DNA of 64,000 nucleotides from Lacinutrix algicola (lineage in GTDB: Bacteria > Bacteroidota > Bacteroidia > Flavobacteriales > Flavobacteriaceae): contig NZ_LIQH01000027.1 of NCBI RefSeq assembly GCF_001418085.1, positions 1-64,000 of the forward strand. Direction: 5' to 3'. This document shows positions 42,712 to 51,184 of this stretch, in pieces. Position 1 is the first letter of the stretch; each line of letters begins with the position of its first letter. Made by a program: the position numbers and the translations under genes. The notes beneath the pieces were generated by a model, which saw nothing but the letters and a program-made list of their open reading frames with translations, made no database searches and had not been told where the DNA came from.

Positions 42712-44658
42712 TTATTTTTTTAAATTCTGTTTTACATTATCTAAAACGTCTTCATTAACTTTTACCGTATATAATGAAGCTAGTTTTTTAAGCCAATTTT
42801 CTTCTTTAAATTCTTGGTATTCACTAGTAACACGACCTTTAGCTTCTTTAAATGTTTTTAAACTTTTTGGTAAAACACTATTAACATTGGCAACTATATA
42901 ACCATCGTTATGTTTATATACTTTAGATACTCCTTTACTAAAACTAAATTGCTTTGGTAATGCTTGATGTTCTTTATCCATTTCTCCTGAAGAGAAACTA
43001 ACATTTACTTGATCTTTAGTGTTTACTAAGTTTTTAATAGCCTTAGTATCTGCACCTTGTTTCATTAACTTAGCAATCTTTTTTATAATACTTTTTTTAG
43101 CAGAAGACGCTACTACTGCATCCACACGTTCTGGATAGTAATAATTGTCTTTGTGTGTATTATAATAGTCTTCTAATGCAATAGTATCATTTTTAGCAAC
43201 GTCCCAAATTTCGGTTTGCATTAAATCGAACAACAACAAACCGTCTCTATATTCTGCAACAATTTGAGCGTAATCACTATTCTCTGTAATTAGATTTTCT
43301 TCTTGATATTTTTGCAATTCGTTTTCTAAGAAACTTTCATAAACCTTATCTAAAACAACTGCGATAGTGGTTGAGTTATTATAATTACGTTGATTCTTAA
43401 CTAAAAACTGACCAAAATCTTTATAAGTTATTATTTTCTCTTGAATCTTAACAAACGCTTTCTCAGATTCTAAATCCTCTGGCAAACTCCATTTTTTATT
43501 AAGATAGTCTTTATTTAATATTCCTTTAAAATAGTTTAAAGCGTTAGCATTTTCTGTAACAGTATACTTTGCTTTTAATGCTTTAATTCTAGAATCGTTA
43601 ATAACTTTAGAACGCGAATCTCTTTTTATTTTAGACTCTAATTCCGGTTTCATTTCTACTAAAGATGCAATTCCTTTTTTTCCCTTTAGTTTAATAATGT
43701 GCCATCCAAATTGCGTTTTAAAAGGCTTAGAAACATCGTCTATGTTTTTAAGTTTGAATGCTACTTCCTCGAATTCTTCTGCACTAATTTCTCCGCTAGA
43801 AAATGGTTTTAACATTCCGCCTTTGCTTGAAGTACTTTTATCTTCAGACAGTTGTTTTGCTAAAGCATCGAACGCTTCGCCTTGCTGAATACGTTTATAT
43901 ATTTCGTTAATTTTAGTTTCGCTCTCTTTATTGTCATCAGCTTCTGTTTTTATCATTATGTGTGCTACAGAAACTTCTCCTCTAGCCTCACGTTTATTAA
44001 AAACAGTAACAACATGATACCCGAAACGTGTTCTAAATGGTTGTGACACTTCACCTACCTTTGTATTGTAAGCTGCATTCTCGAAAGCATATACCATTTT
44101 AAAGGCTGTAAAATAACCTAAATCTTCTGCGAAGATTGTTTTTCCATTATGCACAGACTTTTGCACATTTTTATAACCTTCTTTTATAACACGTTCACGT
44201 AATTTTACAATTTCGTTATACGCTGCTAATGTATCTTGTGGTTTGGCATTTTCGTCTATTCTAACTAAAACGTGACTTGCGTTAACTTCTGTTTGCAACC
44301 TATTATGCGCCTCCTCCACTAAAGCATCTGTAACTTTATTATCGGTTACATAATTTTTAGCTAATTGCGTTTTGTAGCTTTCGAATTCTCTTAAATAACT
44401 TGTTTTTTCATCTAATTCTAATCGCTTTGCTTCTTGCAATTTTAGCTTATAATTAATAAAAAGCTTTAAATATCCATCAATATCCTTTTGAGATTCGTCC
44501 TTAACTAAATCTAAATTTTTATTATAAACTCTCATAAATTCTGAAGCATAAACTGGCGCTTCGTCAATAGTAAAAAGCACTGCTTTATCTTGAGCTTGAG
44601 CTAAGGAGATTGATCCAAAAATAAAAGCAAAAAAGAATGTTAAATATTTAAATCTCAT
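42712..44658 (-). CDS. periplasmic PpiC-type peptidyl-prolyl isomerase, two parvulin domains
   Basis: The signal peptide ends SISLAQAQ. After a helical N-terminus (VYASEFMRVYNKNLD) come two parvulin domains: about 120-225 (VNASHVLVRI ... FRTRFGYHVVTVFNK) and about 230-335 (VAHIMIKTE ... GGMLKPFSSGEI ... FKTQFGWHIIKLKG). About 300 mostly helical residues follow. First gene of the operon, behind a good promoter at 44687-44716. Length 648, larger than E. coli SurA and closer to PpiD in scale but without its membrane anchor. Confidence 0.92.
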   Translation of the reverse strand: MRFKYLTFFFAFIFGSISLAQAQDKAVLFTIDEAPVYASEFMRVYNKNLDLVKDESQKDIDGYLKLFINYKLKLQEAKRLELDEKTSYLREFESYKTQLAKNYVTDNKVTDALVEEAHNRLQTEVNASHVLVRIDENAKPQDTLAAYNEIVKLRERVIKEGYKNVQKSVHNGKTIFAEDLGYFTAFKMVYAFENAAYNTKVGEVSQPFRTRFGYHVVTVFNKREARGEVSVAHIMIKTEADDNKESETKINEIYKRIQQGEAFDALAKQLSEDKSTSSKGGMLKPFSSGEISAEEFEEVAFKLKNIDDVSKPFKTQFGWHIIKLKGKKGIASLVEMKPELESKIKRDSRSKVINDSRIKALKAKYTVTENANALNYFKGILNKDYLNKKWSLPEDLESEKAFVKIQEKIITYKDFGQFLVKNQRNYNNSTTIAVVLDKVYESFLENELQKYQEENLITENSDYAQIVAEYRDGLLLFDLMQTEIWDVAKNDTIALEDYYNTHKDNYYYPERVDAVVASSAKKSIIKKIAKLMKQGADTKAIKNLVNTKDQVNVSFSSGEMDKEHQALPKQFSFSKGVSKVYKHNDGYIVANVNSVLPKSLKTFKEAKGRVTSEYQEFKEENWLKKLASLYTVKVNEDVLDNVKQNLKK

Positions 44659-44686
44659 AATTATATATAGATATTATAAAGTCTTG

Positions 44687-44716
44687 CAAAAATAACAATA
44701 TTAGCCTATAATGCAA
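44687..44716 (-). promoter_or_regulatory. promoter of the periplasmic isomerase operon
   Basis: On the minus strand TTG (44714-44716) and TATTTTTG (44687-44694) are 19 bases apart, 28 bases before the ATG at 44658. Confidence 0.6.
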
Positions 44717-44868
44717 GTACAATAACAAACGATAGATAAAGAATGTTTATTGTAGATAAACAGGCTTACTTGGCAAGTAAATTACATTAAATGTTTGCTA
44801 ATACATTCCTTTTAACGAATAAAAAAATCATTTAGCGTTGCTTTAATGACTGCTGCTAGTAATTTGCA

Positions 44869-44876
44869 TAGTTTTG
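44869..44876 (+). promoter_or_regulatory. -7 element of the SRPBCC gene
   Basis: TAGTTTTG, 20 bases before ATG 44897. It lies downstream of the alternative ATG at 44846, supporting the shorter protein. No clear -33. Confidence 0.4.
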
Positions 44877-44896
44877 CAACTTCAATTTATATTAAA

Positions 44897-45352
44897 ATGA
44901 AGTACACTTCGCAAATTATTGTAAATATTCCTATTGAGGAGTTTATCGAAAAATTCGATAACCACAATAATATGAAACATTGGCAACGCGGTCTAGACAG
45001 TTTTGAGCATATTTCTGGAGATCCTGGAGAAATTGGAGCGAAAATGAAACTAAATTACACTTTTGGGAGACGCAAAATAACACTTTTCGAAACTGTTACC
45101 AAGAACATTTTACCTCAAGAATACCACATGCATTACGACACAAAAGGAATGCACACCATACAACACAATTATTTTAAACAAACAATAGATGGCCATACTA
45201 AATGGATTTGCAAAAGCGAACTTATACCTACAACTTTTAATATGCGCTTAATGATTTTATTAGCTCCTAAGTCTATAAAAAAACAATCTATGATTTACCT
45301 TAACGATTTTAAAAACTTTGCCGAAAAAGGCACATCTGTAGCACATGCGTAA
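44897..45352 (+). CDS. SRPBCC (START-like) family protein
   Basis: Small hydrophobic-ligand-binding fold of 151 residues: the N-terminal strand KYTSQIIVNIPIEEFIEKFDN and the NMKHWQRGLDSFEHISGDPGEIGAK segment are typical of polyketide-cyclase/START-like proteins. Ligand unknown. The frame extends to ATG 44846, but the -7 promoter element at 44869 lies inside that extension. The next small gene overlaps its end by 8 bases. Confidence 0.85.
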   Translation: MKYTSQIIVNIPIEEFIEKFDNHNNMKHWQRGLDSFEHISGDPGEIGAKMKLNYTFGRRKITLFETVTKNILPQEYHMHYDTKGMHTIQHNYFKQTIDGHTKWICKSELIPTTFNMRLMILLAPKSIKKQSMIYLNDFKNFAEKGTSVAHA

Positions 45353-45581
45353 ACTAAAATTAATATGGGATTTTAAAGGACCTGATGGTTTAAAAATTGC
45401 CCAACATCACGAAATACATTTAAAAGAATATATAGCTATTGAAAAAATAAGCTTAAATATTACTGGTTTTGAAATTATTAACGATTTTCATTCTATTGCT
45501 TACATGGTAGTAAATGAAGACGAAATGAAACCTGTTAGAGATGCATTAAAACCACATCGTGGTCAAGTGTATACTGAGTAA
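45345..45581 (+). CDS. small conserved-looking protein of unknown function
   Basis: 78 residues, soluble, no recognised domain. Its pattern (KLIWDFKGPDGLKIAQHHEIHLKEYI ... SIAYMVVNEDEMKPVRDALKPHRGQ) suggests a ferredoxin-like alpha/beta fold of the kind seen in dimeric small proteins. It is translationally coupled to the SRPBCC gene (8-base overlap), so the two probably act together. I do not recognise the family. Confidence 0.7.
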   Translation: MRKLKLIWDFKGPDGLKIAQHHEIHLKEYIAIEKISLNITGFEIINDFHSIAYMVVNEDEMKPVRDALKPHRGQVYTE

Positions 45582-45752
45582 TATTTTATTTAATTATATT
45601 AGGAACACCTTATTTCTTCACATAAAAAACTCTTATTAATTCTTAATACACAAAGTAAACATTAGCGTTTTAAAGCATTATACTGTTAAAATATTTTAGT
45701 TTAAAGTTAAATATTTAGTAATTAAATTATTATCTGTTACCTTAATAAGAGC

Positions 45753-46358
45753 ATGAAATTTAAATTAATTATACTACTGTTAATGACTAATACACTTTAC
45801 TCACAATCTACTATACCCGAATCTATAAAAGACGAAATACACACGGCTTTATCTTTTTACCCAGAGTTAAAAGACACATCAATAAATTTTGAGTTTAAAA
45901 AGAATATTAAAAAATCTACAATGCAAGCGCAACCGTCTTTTGGAAGTTTTTTTAAACTAAAAGGAAAGCGTTCTTATAATATATATATAAGTGAAACTGT
46001 AAATATTTCTGGCGAAGTGTTTTACACTAAAAATATGCCTAAAGATGTTTTAATAGGTTGGATTGGACATGAACTAGGTCATGTTATGGATTATAGAAAT
46101 AGGAGTAATTTAAATCTAATTTGGTTTGGGTTAAAGTATATTTTATCCGACAACCATATTGCTGAAGCAGAACGAACCGCAGATACTTATGCCGTTAAAT
46201 CTGGTATGGAAAAGTATATATTAATTACCAAAGACTTTATTTTAAACCAAGCAAATATTGATAAAAAATACATTGCACGAATTAAAAGGTATTATCTGTC
46301 TCCAGAAGAAATTATGGAAATTATAAACCAAAGAGATGCTGAGCTATCTAAATCTTAA
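45753..46358 (+). CDS. secreted zinc metalloprotease (gluzincin type)
   Basis: A signal peptide (KLIILLLMTNTLYSQ) is followed by a compact protease domain with the zinc motif H106-E107-L-G-H110 in WIGHELGHVMDY and a downstream E140-x3-D144 in AEAERTADTYA that supplies the third ligand. The gluzincin arrangement is clear, but the 201-residue size and lack of membrane helices separate it from HtpX-like M48 proteins. Substrate unknown. The 171-base gap upstream shows no clear promoter. Its end overlaps the convergent GH3 gene by 4 bases. Confidence 0.82.
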   Translation: MKFKLIILLLMTNTLYSQSTIPESIKDEIHTALSFYPELKDTSINFEFKKNIKKSTMQAQPSFGSFFKLKGKRSYNIYISETVNISGEVFYTKNMPKDVLIGWIGHELGHVMDYRNRSNLNLIWFGLKYILSDNHIAEAERTADTYAVKSGMEKYILITKDFILNQANIDKKYIARIKRYYLSPEEIMEIINQRDAELSKS

Positions 46359-47878
46359 TGCTCGGCTACAAAAGCTTCCCAATCTTTAAACTTATCCTCT
46401 CCCATAACGCGCTCCATTTTAACTTGTCCGCCTTTTTTCTTGTTAGCACCACTCCAATTTGCAAAAACCTCAGTATTAATAACCTCAACTTTTACACCTT
46501 CTAAAGCTTTACCTCTAGCCACCTTATAATTTTTATTGGCGTTTTTCAAAAATTCATCTAAAGCTTTTACAATAGTTGCATTATCTTCTTTTAGACCTTC
46601 AGCCCCTAAGTACCAACTATGGTAAAAGCCATCATTAAAACGTTTAGCACACAAAGTATATTCTGGAATTGTAGTATTAAAGGTTTCTTCTAAATGACTT
46701 ATCGCATCATCTAATTTATTAACCGATAATTGAGACCCAACCGTATTTAAAAAGAACTTAGTACGCCCAGTAATTTTAATTTCGGCTCTTTCAACATCTG
46801 TAAATTCTATAGTATCACCGATTAGATATCTCCAAGTACCACTAACAGTACTTATAATTACTACGTAATCTTGATTTAATTGTACATCCTTTAAAGGAAC
46901 ACTTGGCGCTTCCTTTTTTAAAGAACCATCAGAGTTAATATACTCTGGCATAAATGGTACAAATTCAAAATAGATTCCGCCATCTGTAACCAATTGCATT
47001 GCATCTGTTTCTGGTCTTGCTTGAAAAGCTAAAAAACCTTCCGATGCTAAGTAAGTATCAATAACCGTTATAGGCTTCCCTAATAATGCATTAAAACTTT
47101 TTTGATAAGGACCAAAAGCAACTCCTCCCGAAGTAAACACTTGTAGATTTGGCCAAACATCGTGAATATTTTCTACGTTATGGTATGCTATAACTTCCTT
47201 TAGCATTAACTCCATCCACGATGGTATTCCGCTTAAAGCGCCAATATCCCATTCTTTTGCACGTTTTGCTATTGTGGCTACACGTTTATCCCAATCATCT
47301 ATTTTAGCAATATCTTCTCCCGGCTTATAAAAGCCTTTAAACCATGACGGAATGTTACTAGCTGTAATACCGCTAATCTCGCCTTCAAGATGATCCTCTT
47401 TTTCAATTAAATCTGTAGAGCTACCTAACATCATTGCTTCTTTACTAAAGAAATCTGCAGGCAAGTTAAAGTTGCTTAATGCGGTAACTTGATCTATTCC
47501 TGCTTGTTTTATAGCGTCTAACATTGCATCTGTTACAGGAATTCGCTTACTAGTCTTTCCGGTTGTACCAGAACTTAATGCAAAGTAAGATGGACTTCCT
47601 GGCCAAGTTACATTCTCTTCTCCAGCGTGTAGTTTACTCCACCATTTAGCGTTGATTTCGTTATAGTCGAAATAAGGAATGTTTTTAGAAAACAAAACAG
47701 AAGGATTTTCTGCTTTCAAAATAGCATCAAAATTATAATGCTTACCAAACAACGTGTCTTTAGCCGTTTCTAACAAGTTATTTAATACTTTTTCTTGTGC
47801 TTCAATTGGATTAATTTCTGGTGTTAAAGCACCTTTTAAGTTAATAGCTCCTTTTATAATATTTCCTATAATTTCCAT
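46355..47878 (-). CDS. GH3-family acyl-acid amide synthetase-like protein
   Basis: Adenylate-forming enzyme related to plant GH3 proteins, which conjugate acids to amino acids; the bacterial substrate is unknown. The 507 residues show the ATP/AMP motifs SSGTTGKTSKRIPVT (near 105), YLASEGFLAFQA (near 280) and VSGTWRYLIGDTIEFTD (near 345), with ITGRTKFFLN and a lysine-containing C-terminal domain (ANKKKGGQVKMERVM). Single-gene unit; no clear promoter was found in the 322-base gap upstream. Confidence 0.88.
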   Translation of the reverse strand: MEIIGNIIKGAINLKGALTPEINPIEAQEKVLNNLLETAKDTLFGKHYNFDAILKAENPSVLFSKNIPYFDYNEINAKWWSKLHAGEENVTWPGSPSYFALSSGTTGKTSKRIPVTDAMLDAIKQAGIDQVTALSNFNLPADFFSKEAMMLGSSTDLIEKEDHLEGEISGITASNIPSWFKGFYKPGEDIAKIDDWDKRVATIAKRAKEWDIGALSGIPSWMELMLKEVIAYHNVENIHDVWPNLQVFTSGGVAFGPYQKSFNALLGKPITVIDTYLASEGFLAFQARPETDAMQLVTDGGIYFEFVPFMPEYINSDGSLKKEAPSVPLKDVQLNQDYVVIISTVSGTWRYLIGDTIEFTDVERAEIKITGRTKFFLNTVGSQLSVNKLDDAISHLEETFNTTIPEYTLCAKRFNDGFYHSWYLGAEGLKEDNATIVKALDEFLKNANKNYKVARGKALEGVKVEVINTEVFANWSGANKKKGGQVKMERVMGEDKFKDWEAFVAEH

Positions 47879-48068
47879 GCCATTTCGTTTTGATGTTTTT
47901 CTGAATTAATAATTAAAAGTTATTTCGTTTTAAAATAGCCAATAGCTCTAATTTAATTCTTGGTTTAAAATAAAAAAAAATCATAAGTATTTTGGACTCT
48001 TTAGAATAATATTAACACTCTTTACATATGGAAACTTAAGCTTGACTTTGTAAAAAAAATCTGTTAAC

Positions 48069-48143
48069 TTCGAAAATAATATAACGTTGAATATAATTCA
48101 TTAAAACGGAATCATATTCGAGTGACGTTATATTATTTTCGAA
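48069..48143. repeat. 75-base imperfect palindrome
   Basis: The 19 bases 48069-48087 (starting TTCGAAAATAATATAACGT) are perfectly complementary to 48125-48143. Inside, GAATAT (48089-48094) pairs with ATATTC (48114-48119) and ATTC (48096-48099) with GAAT (48109-48112), leaving a 9-base loop and a 5-base bulge on one side. It has no T-tract of its own and stands beside a separate complete terminator, so it is something else: a small inverted-repeat element, a structured RNA or a protein-binding site. Confidence 0.8.
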
Positions 48144-48144
48144 A

Positions 48145-48177
48145 ACAAAAAAAGCACAACCAATGGTTGTGCTTTTT
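48145..48177 (-). terminator. terminator of guaB
   Basis: AAAAAGCACAACCA (48149-48162) pairs with TGGTTGTGCTTTTT (48164-48177); the minus-strand transcript ends in a U-run. Confidence 0.85.
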
Positions 48178-48200
48178 CAATATTATATAAACCTATAATT

Positions 48201-49670
48201 CTATCTAGAATAATTAGGAGATTCTTTAGTAATAGTAACATCATGTGGATGACTTTCATTAATTCCAGAAGCTGTAATTTTCACAAATCTTCCAGTTTCT
48301 TTTAGTGTTGCTACATCTTTAGCTCCACAATATCCCATTCCTGCTCTTAAGCCTCCAATAAATTGGTGAATACTTTCAAATAAGTCTCCTTTATATGGTA
48401 CACGACCAACAATACCTTCTGGTACTAATTTTTTAATATCGTCTTCTACATCTTGGAAATAACGGTCTTTACTACCTTGTTTCATAGCTTCTACAGAGCC
48501 CATTCCACGGTAAGACTTAAATTTACGTCCTTCGTAAATAATTGTTTCTCCTGGAGACTCTTTAGTTCCTGCTAATAAAGAACCTAACATTACTGTATCT
48601 GCTCCTGCTGCAATTGCTTTAGGTATATCTCCTGTGTATCTAATACCTCCATCTGCAATTACAGGAACTCCAGAGCCTTTAATAGCTGCTGCAACTTCTA
48701 ATACTGCCGAAAACTGTGGAAAACCAACACCTGCAACTACACGAGTTGTACAAATAGAACCTGGACCAATACCAACTTTTACGGCATCTGCTCCTGCTGC
48801 TACTAAATATTTAGCTGCTTCTCCTGTTGCTATATTACCAACAACTACATCTAAACCTGGAAACTTAGCTTTTACTTCTTTTAAAACGTTAACCACACCT
48901 TTTGTGTGACCGTGCGCTGTATCTATAATTATAGCATCTACTCCTGCATTTACTAATGCTTCTGCTCTATCTACTGCATCTCCTGTTACACCAATTGCTG
49001 CTGCAACACGTAATCTACCATAAGTATCTTTATTTGCGATTGGCTTCTGAGTTACTTTAGTTATGTCTCTAAACGTAATTAAACCAACAAGAATTTCATC
49101 TTTAACTATTAAAAGTTTTTCGATTTTATTTTTCTGAAGAATAGTCTCTGCACCTTTTAAACTTGTTCCTTCTGGAGCTGTAATTAAGTTTTCGCTCGTC
49201 ATTACCTCAACAATAGGTCTATTGTTTTCGTGTTCGAAACGTAAATCTCTATTGGTAACAATTCCCTTTAACTTACCATTATCATCTACAATTGGAATAC
49301 CACCAATACTATGCTCACGCATGGCATTTTTAGCATCTGAAACCACAGCTGTAAGTGGTAATGTAACAGGATCGATAATCATACCGCTTTCTGCACGTTT
49401 TACTTTACGCACTTTAGCCGCTTGCTCTTCGATAGTCATGTTTTTATGTAAAACACCTATCCCACCTTCGCGAGCCATAGCAATTGCCATTCTACTTTCT
49501 GTAACTGTATCCATCGCTGCAGATACAATAGGAACGTTAATGGTAATGTTACGTGTAAATTTTGTTTGAATATTGACTTCTCTTGGTAGAATTTCAGAAA
49601 AAGCTGGAACTAATAGTACGTCGTCGTAAGTTAAACCTTCACCTACTATCTTATTTTCGTGTGCTGTCAT
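48201..49670 (-). CDS. guaB: inosine-5'-monophosphate dehydrogenase
   Basis: Oxidises IMP to XMP, the committed step of guanine nucleotide synthesis. The 489 residues start with [17 protein letters not shown]; two CBS domains are inserted at about 95-210; the catalytic loop is [13 protein letters not shown] with nucleophile C307; then [26 protein letters not shown] and the flap. Single-gene unit with its own terminator. Its upstream region is shared with the divergent imelysin gene. Confidence 0.97.
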   Translation of the reverse strand: MTAHENKIVGEGLTYDDVLLVPAFSEILPREVNIQTKFTRNITINVPIVSAAMDTVTESRMAIAMAREGGIGVLHKNMTIEEQAAKVRKVKRAESGMIIDPVTLPLTAVVSDAKNAMREHSIGGIPIVDDNGKLKGIVTNRDLRFEHENNRPIVEVMTSENLITAPEGTSLKGAETILQKNKIEKLLIVKDEILVGLITFRDITKVTQKPIANKDTYGRLRVAAAIGVTGDAVDRAEALVNAGVDAIIIDTAHGHTKGVVNVLKEVKAKFPGLDVVVGNIATGEAAKYLVAAGADAVKVGIGPGSICTTRVVAGVGFPQFSAVLEVAAAIKGSGVPVIADGGIRYTGDIPKAIAAGADTVMLGSLLAGTKESPGETIIYEGRKFKSYRGMGSVEAMKQGSKDRYFQDVEDDIKKLVPEGIVGRVPYKGDLFESIHQFIGGLRAGMGYCGAKDVATLKETGRFVKITASGINESHPHDVTITKESPNYSR

Positions 49671-49809
49671 TGCAATTGGAATTAATTGCGCGTAAAGATA
49701 TGTATAATTATATAATAAATACTGTTTTTCAATTTAGAATGTAAAATAATTACAAATAAAACGATTGACCTACAAACAACTAAAGGTTATTATATCAAAT
49801 ATTATTAAG

Positions 49810-49882
49810 ATTTATTCTAAATAGCTTGGTTTGTATTACAAGTAAAAATATATTTGCATCATTATTTTTATTAAGTCTAAAT
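49810..49882 (+). promoter_or_regulatory. imelysin promoter with two candidate metal-regulator sites
   Basis: TTG (49826-49828) and TATATTTG (49849-49856), 20 bases apart, form the promoter. ATTTAT-T-CTAAAT (49810-49822) ends 3 bases before -33, and ATTAAG-T-CTAAAT (49870-49882) lies between the expected start site and the ATG at 49892. Both resemble the perfect ATTTAG-A-CTAAAT repeat in the DUF4856 promoter at the other end of the cluster (60405-60417). The 6-1-6 symmetry is the shape of a Fur-type box. Confidence 0.5.
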
Positions 49883-49891
49883 AACAACAAC

Positions 49892-51112
49892 ATGAAAACC
49901 AATCTATTGAAATCAACTTTTATCATTGCTTTAACATTATCATTATTCTCTTGTAGTAGTGATGACGATAGCAATACAACAAATAACACAAACAACGTCA
50001 GCAAATCTGATGTTATAAACAATTATGGTGATATTGTTTATCAAACCTACCTGGACAGTTATAATAGCGCAGTAAGTATGCAATCCGCTATCAATACTTT
50101 TATAACTACTCCAAACCAAACTAATTTTGATTTAGCAAAAACCTCATGGTTAGCTGCTAGAGAATTTTACGGTTTAACCGAGACTTTTAGAGAAACTAAT
50201 GGACCTATAGATACAGAATCTGATTCTTGGTCTTTAGGAACCGAAGGACAAATGAATGCTTGGCCAATAGACGAAAGTTATATTGATTATGTTGCTTCTG
50301 GAACAGAAGATTACGCTAACAATTACGATAGTATTATAAGTGATACTACTATTTCAATAGATCAAACAACTATTTCTGGTTTAAACGAAGGACAAAATGA
50401 TAAATCTATAAGTACAGGATGGCACGCTATTGAGTTTTTACTTTGGGGACAAGACAATACAATGCCTTCTGAAGACTTACCTGGGTTAAGAGAATTTACA
50501 GATTACACCACTGCTACCAATGCAGATAGACGTGCACTATATTTACAAGTAGCAACTAACTTATTAGTAAGCGATTTAAATGCACTAACAACTACTTGGG
50601 CTACAGGTGGAACATATAGAACTGTTTTTAATGATTTAAATCAAGACATTGCTTTACAACAATTAATTAACGGTGCCTTTTTTATTGCTGGTGATGAGTT
50701 AAGTTCTGAGCGTATTATTGCTCCTGTAGATTCTACAGACGGTATTGGAGGATTAGGTCAAGAAGATGAACATTCTTGTTTTAGTGACAATACGCATCGT
50801 GATATTTATGCAAATGCAAAAGGTGTTTACAATGTTGTTTTTGGAGCATATAGTGCTATTGATGGAGCATCATTTTACGATTTAGTAAAACAAGCAAACC
50901 CTACACAAGCAGCTGCCTTAAAAGCTGCTGCCGATAATGCAATGGAAAAAGTAAACGCTATCGCTAACAATGCGCAACCGTTCGATTATTTAATAACCTT
51001 AGAAAGCTCAACAGATTCTAACTTTGGTGTTGTAATGCAAAGCGTTCAAGCACTTCAAGATTGGGCTGACGAGATCAGTGCATCAGCTACAACTATAGGA
51101 ATTAGTCTATAA
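49892..51112 (+). CDS. imelysin-family lipoprotein with intact GxHxxE motif
   Basis: Envelope lipoprotein (LSLFSC, then SSDDD) of the imelysin/EfeO-like family associated with iron uptake. The 406 residues are mainly helical in two bundle halves. The family metal motif G-x-H-x-x-E is intact: G176-W-H178-A-I-E181 in GWHAIEFLLWGQD. Other typical segments are NFDLAKTSWLAAREFYGLTE and LSSERIIAP. The frame opens at 49826, inside the promoter; ATG 49892 gives the lipoprotein signal. First gene of the plus-strand arm, followed by a terminator hairpin and then the di-haem gene. Confidence 0.9.
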   Translation: MKTNLLKSTFIIALTLSLFSCSSDDDSNTTNNTNNVSKSDVINNYGDIVYQTYLDSYNSAVSMQSAINTFITTPNQTNFDLAKTSWLAAREFYGLTETFRETNGPIDTESDSWSLGTEGQMNAWPIDESYIDYVASGTEDYANNYDSIISDTTISIDQTTISGLNEGQNDKSISTGWHAIEFLLWGQDNTMPSEDLPGLREFTDYTTATNADRRALYLQVATNLLVSDLNALTTTWATGGTYRTVFNDLNQDIALQQLINGAFFIAGDELSSERIIAPVDSTDGIGGLGQEDEHSCFSDNTHRDIYANAKGVYNVVFGAYSAIDGASFYDLVKQANPTQAAALKAAADNAMEKVNAIANNAQPFDYLITLESSTDSNFGVVMQSVQALQDWADEISASATTIGISL

Positions 51113-51134
51113 ATAATTCTCTTTCTAAAGTTAA

Positions 51135-51165
51135 AAAAATCTCGAATTTAGTTTCGAGATTTTTC
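51135..51165 (+). terminator. terminator after the first imelysin gene
   Basis: AAAAATCTCGAA pairs with TTCGAGATTTTT around a short loop, then a T-rich stretch. It lies between the imelysin and the di-haem oxidoreductase 23 bases after the stop codon, so the downstream genes may be expressed at a lower level by read-through; no separate promoter was found. Confidence 0.7.
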
Positions 51166-51184
51166 TATTTAAAACAATTGCAAT

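Larger units (their letters stand above)
47879..48200. other. 322-base gap between guaB and the GH3 gene
   Basis: No gene. It holds the guaB terminator (48145-48177), a long imperfect palindrome (48069-48143) and about 190 bases of AT-rich sequence that should include the GH3 promoter, though no TAnnTTTG match was found on the minus strand. Confidence 0.6.
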
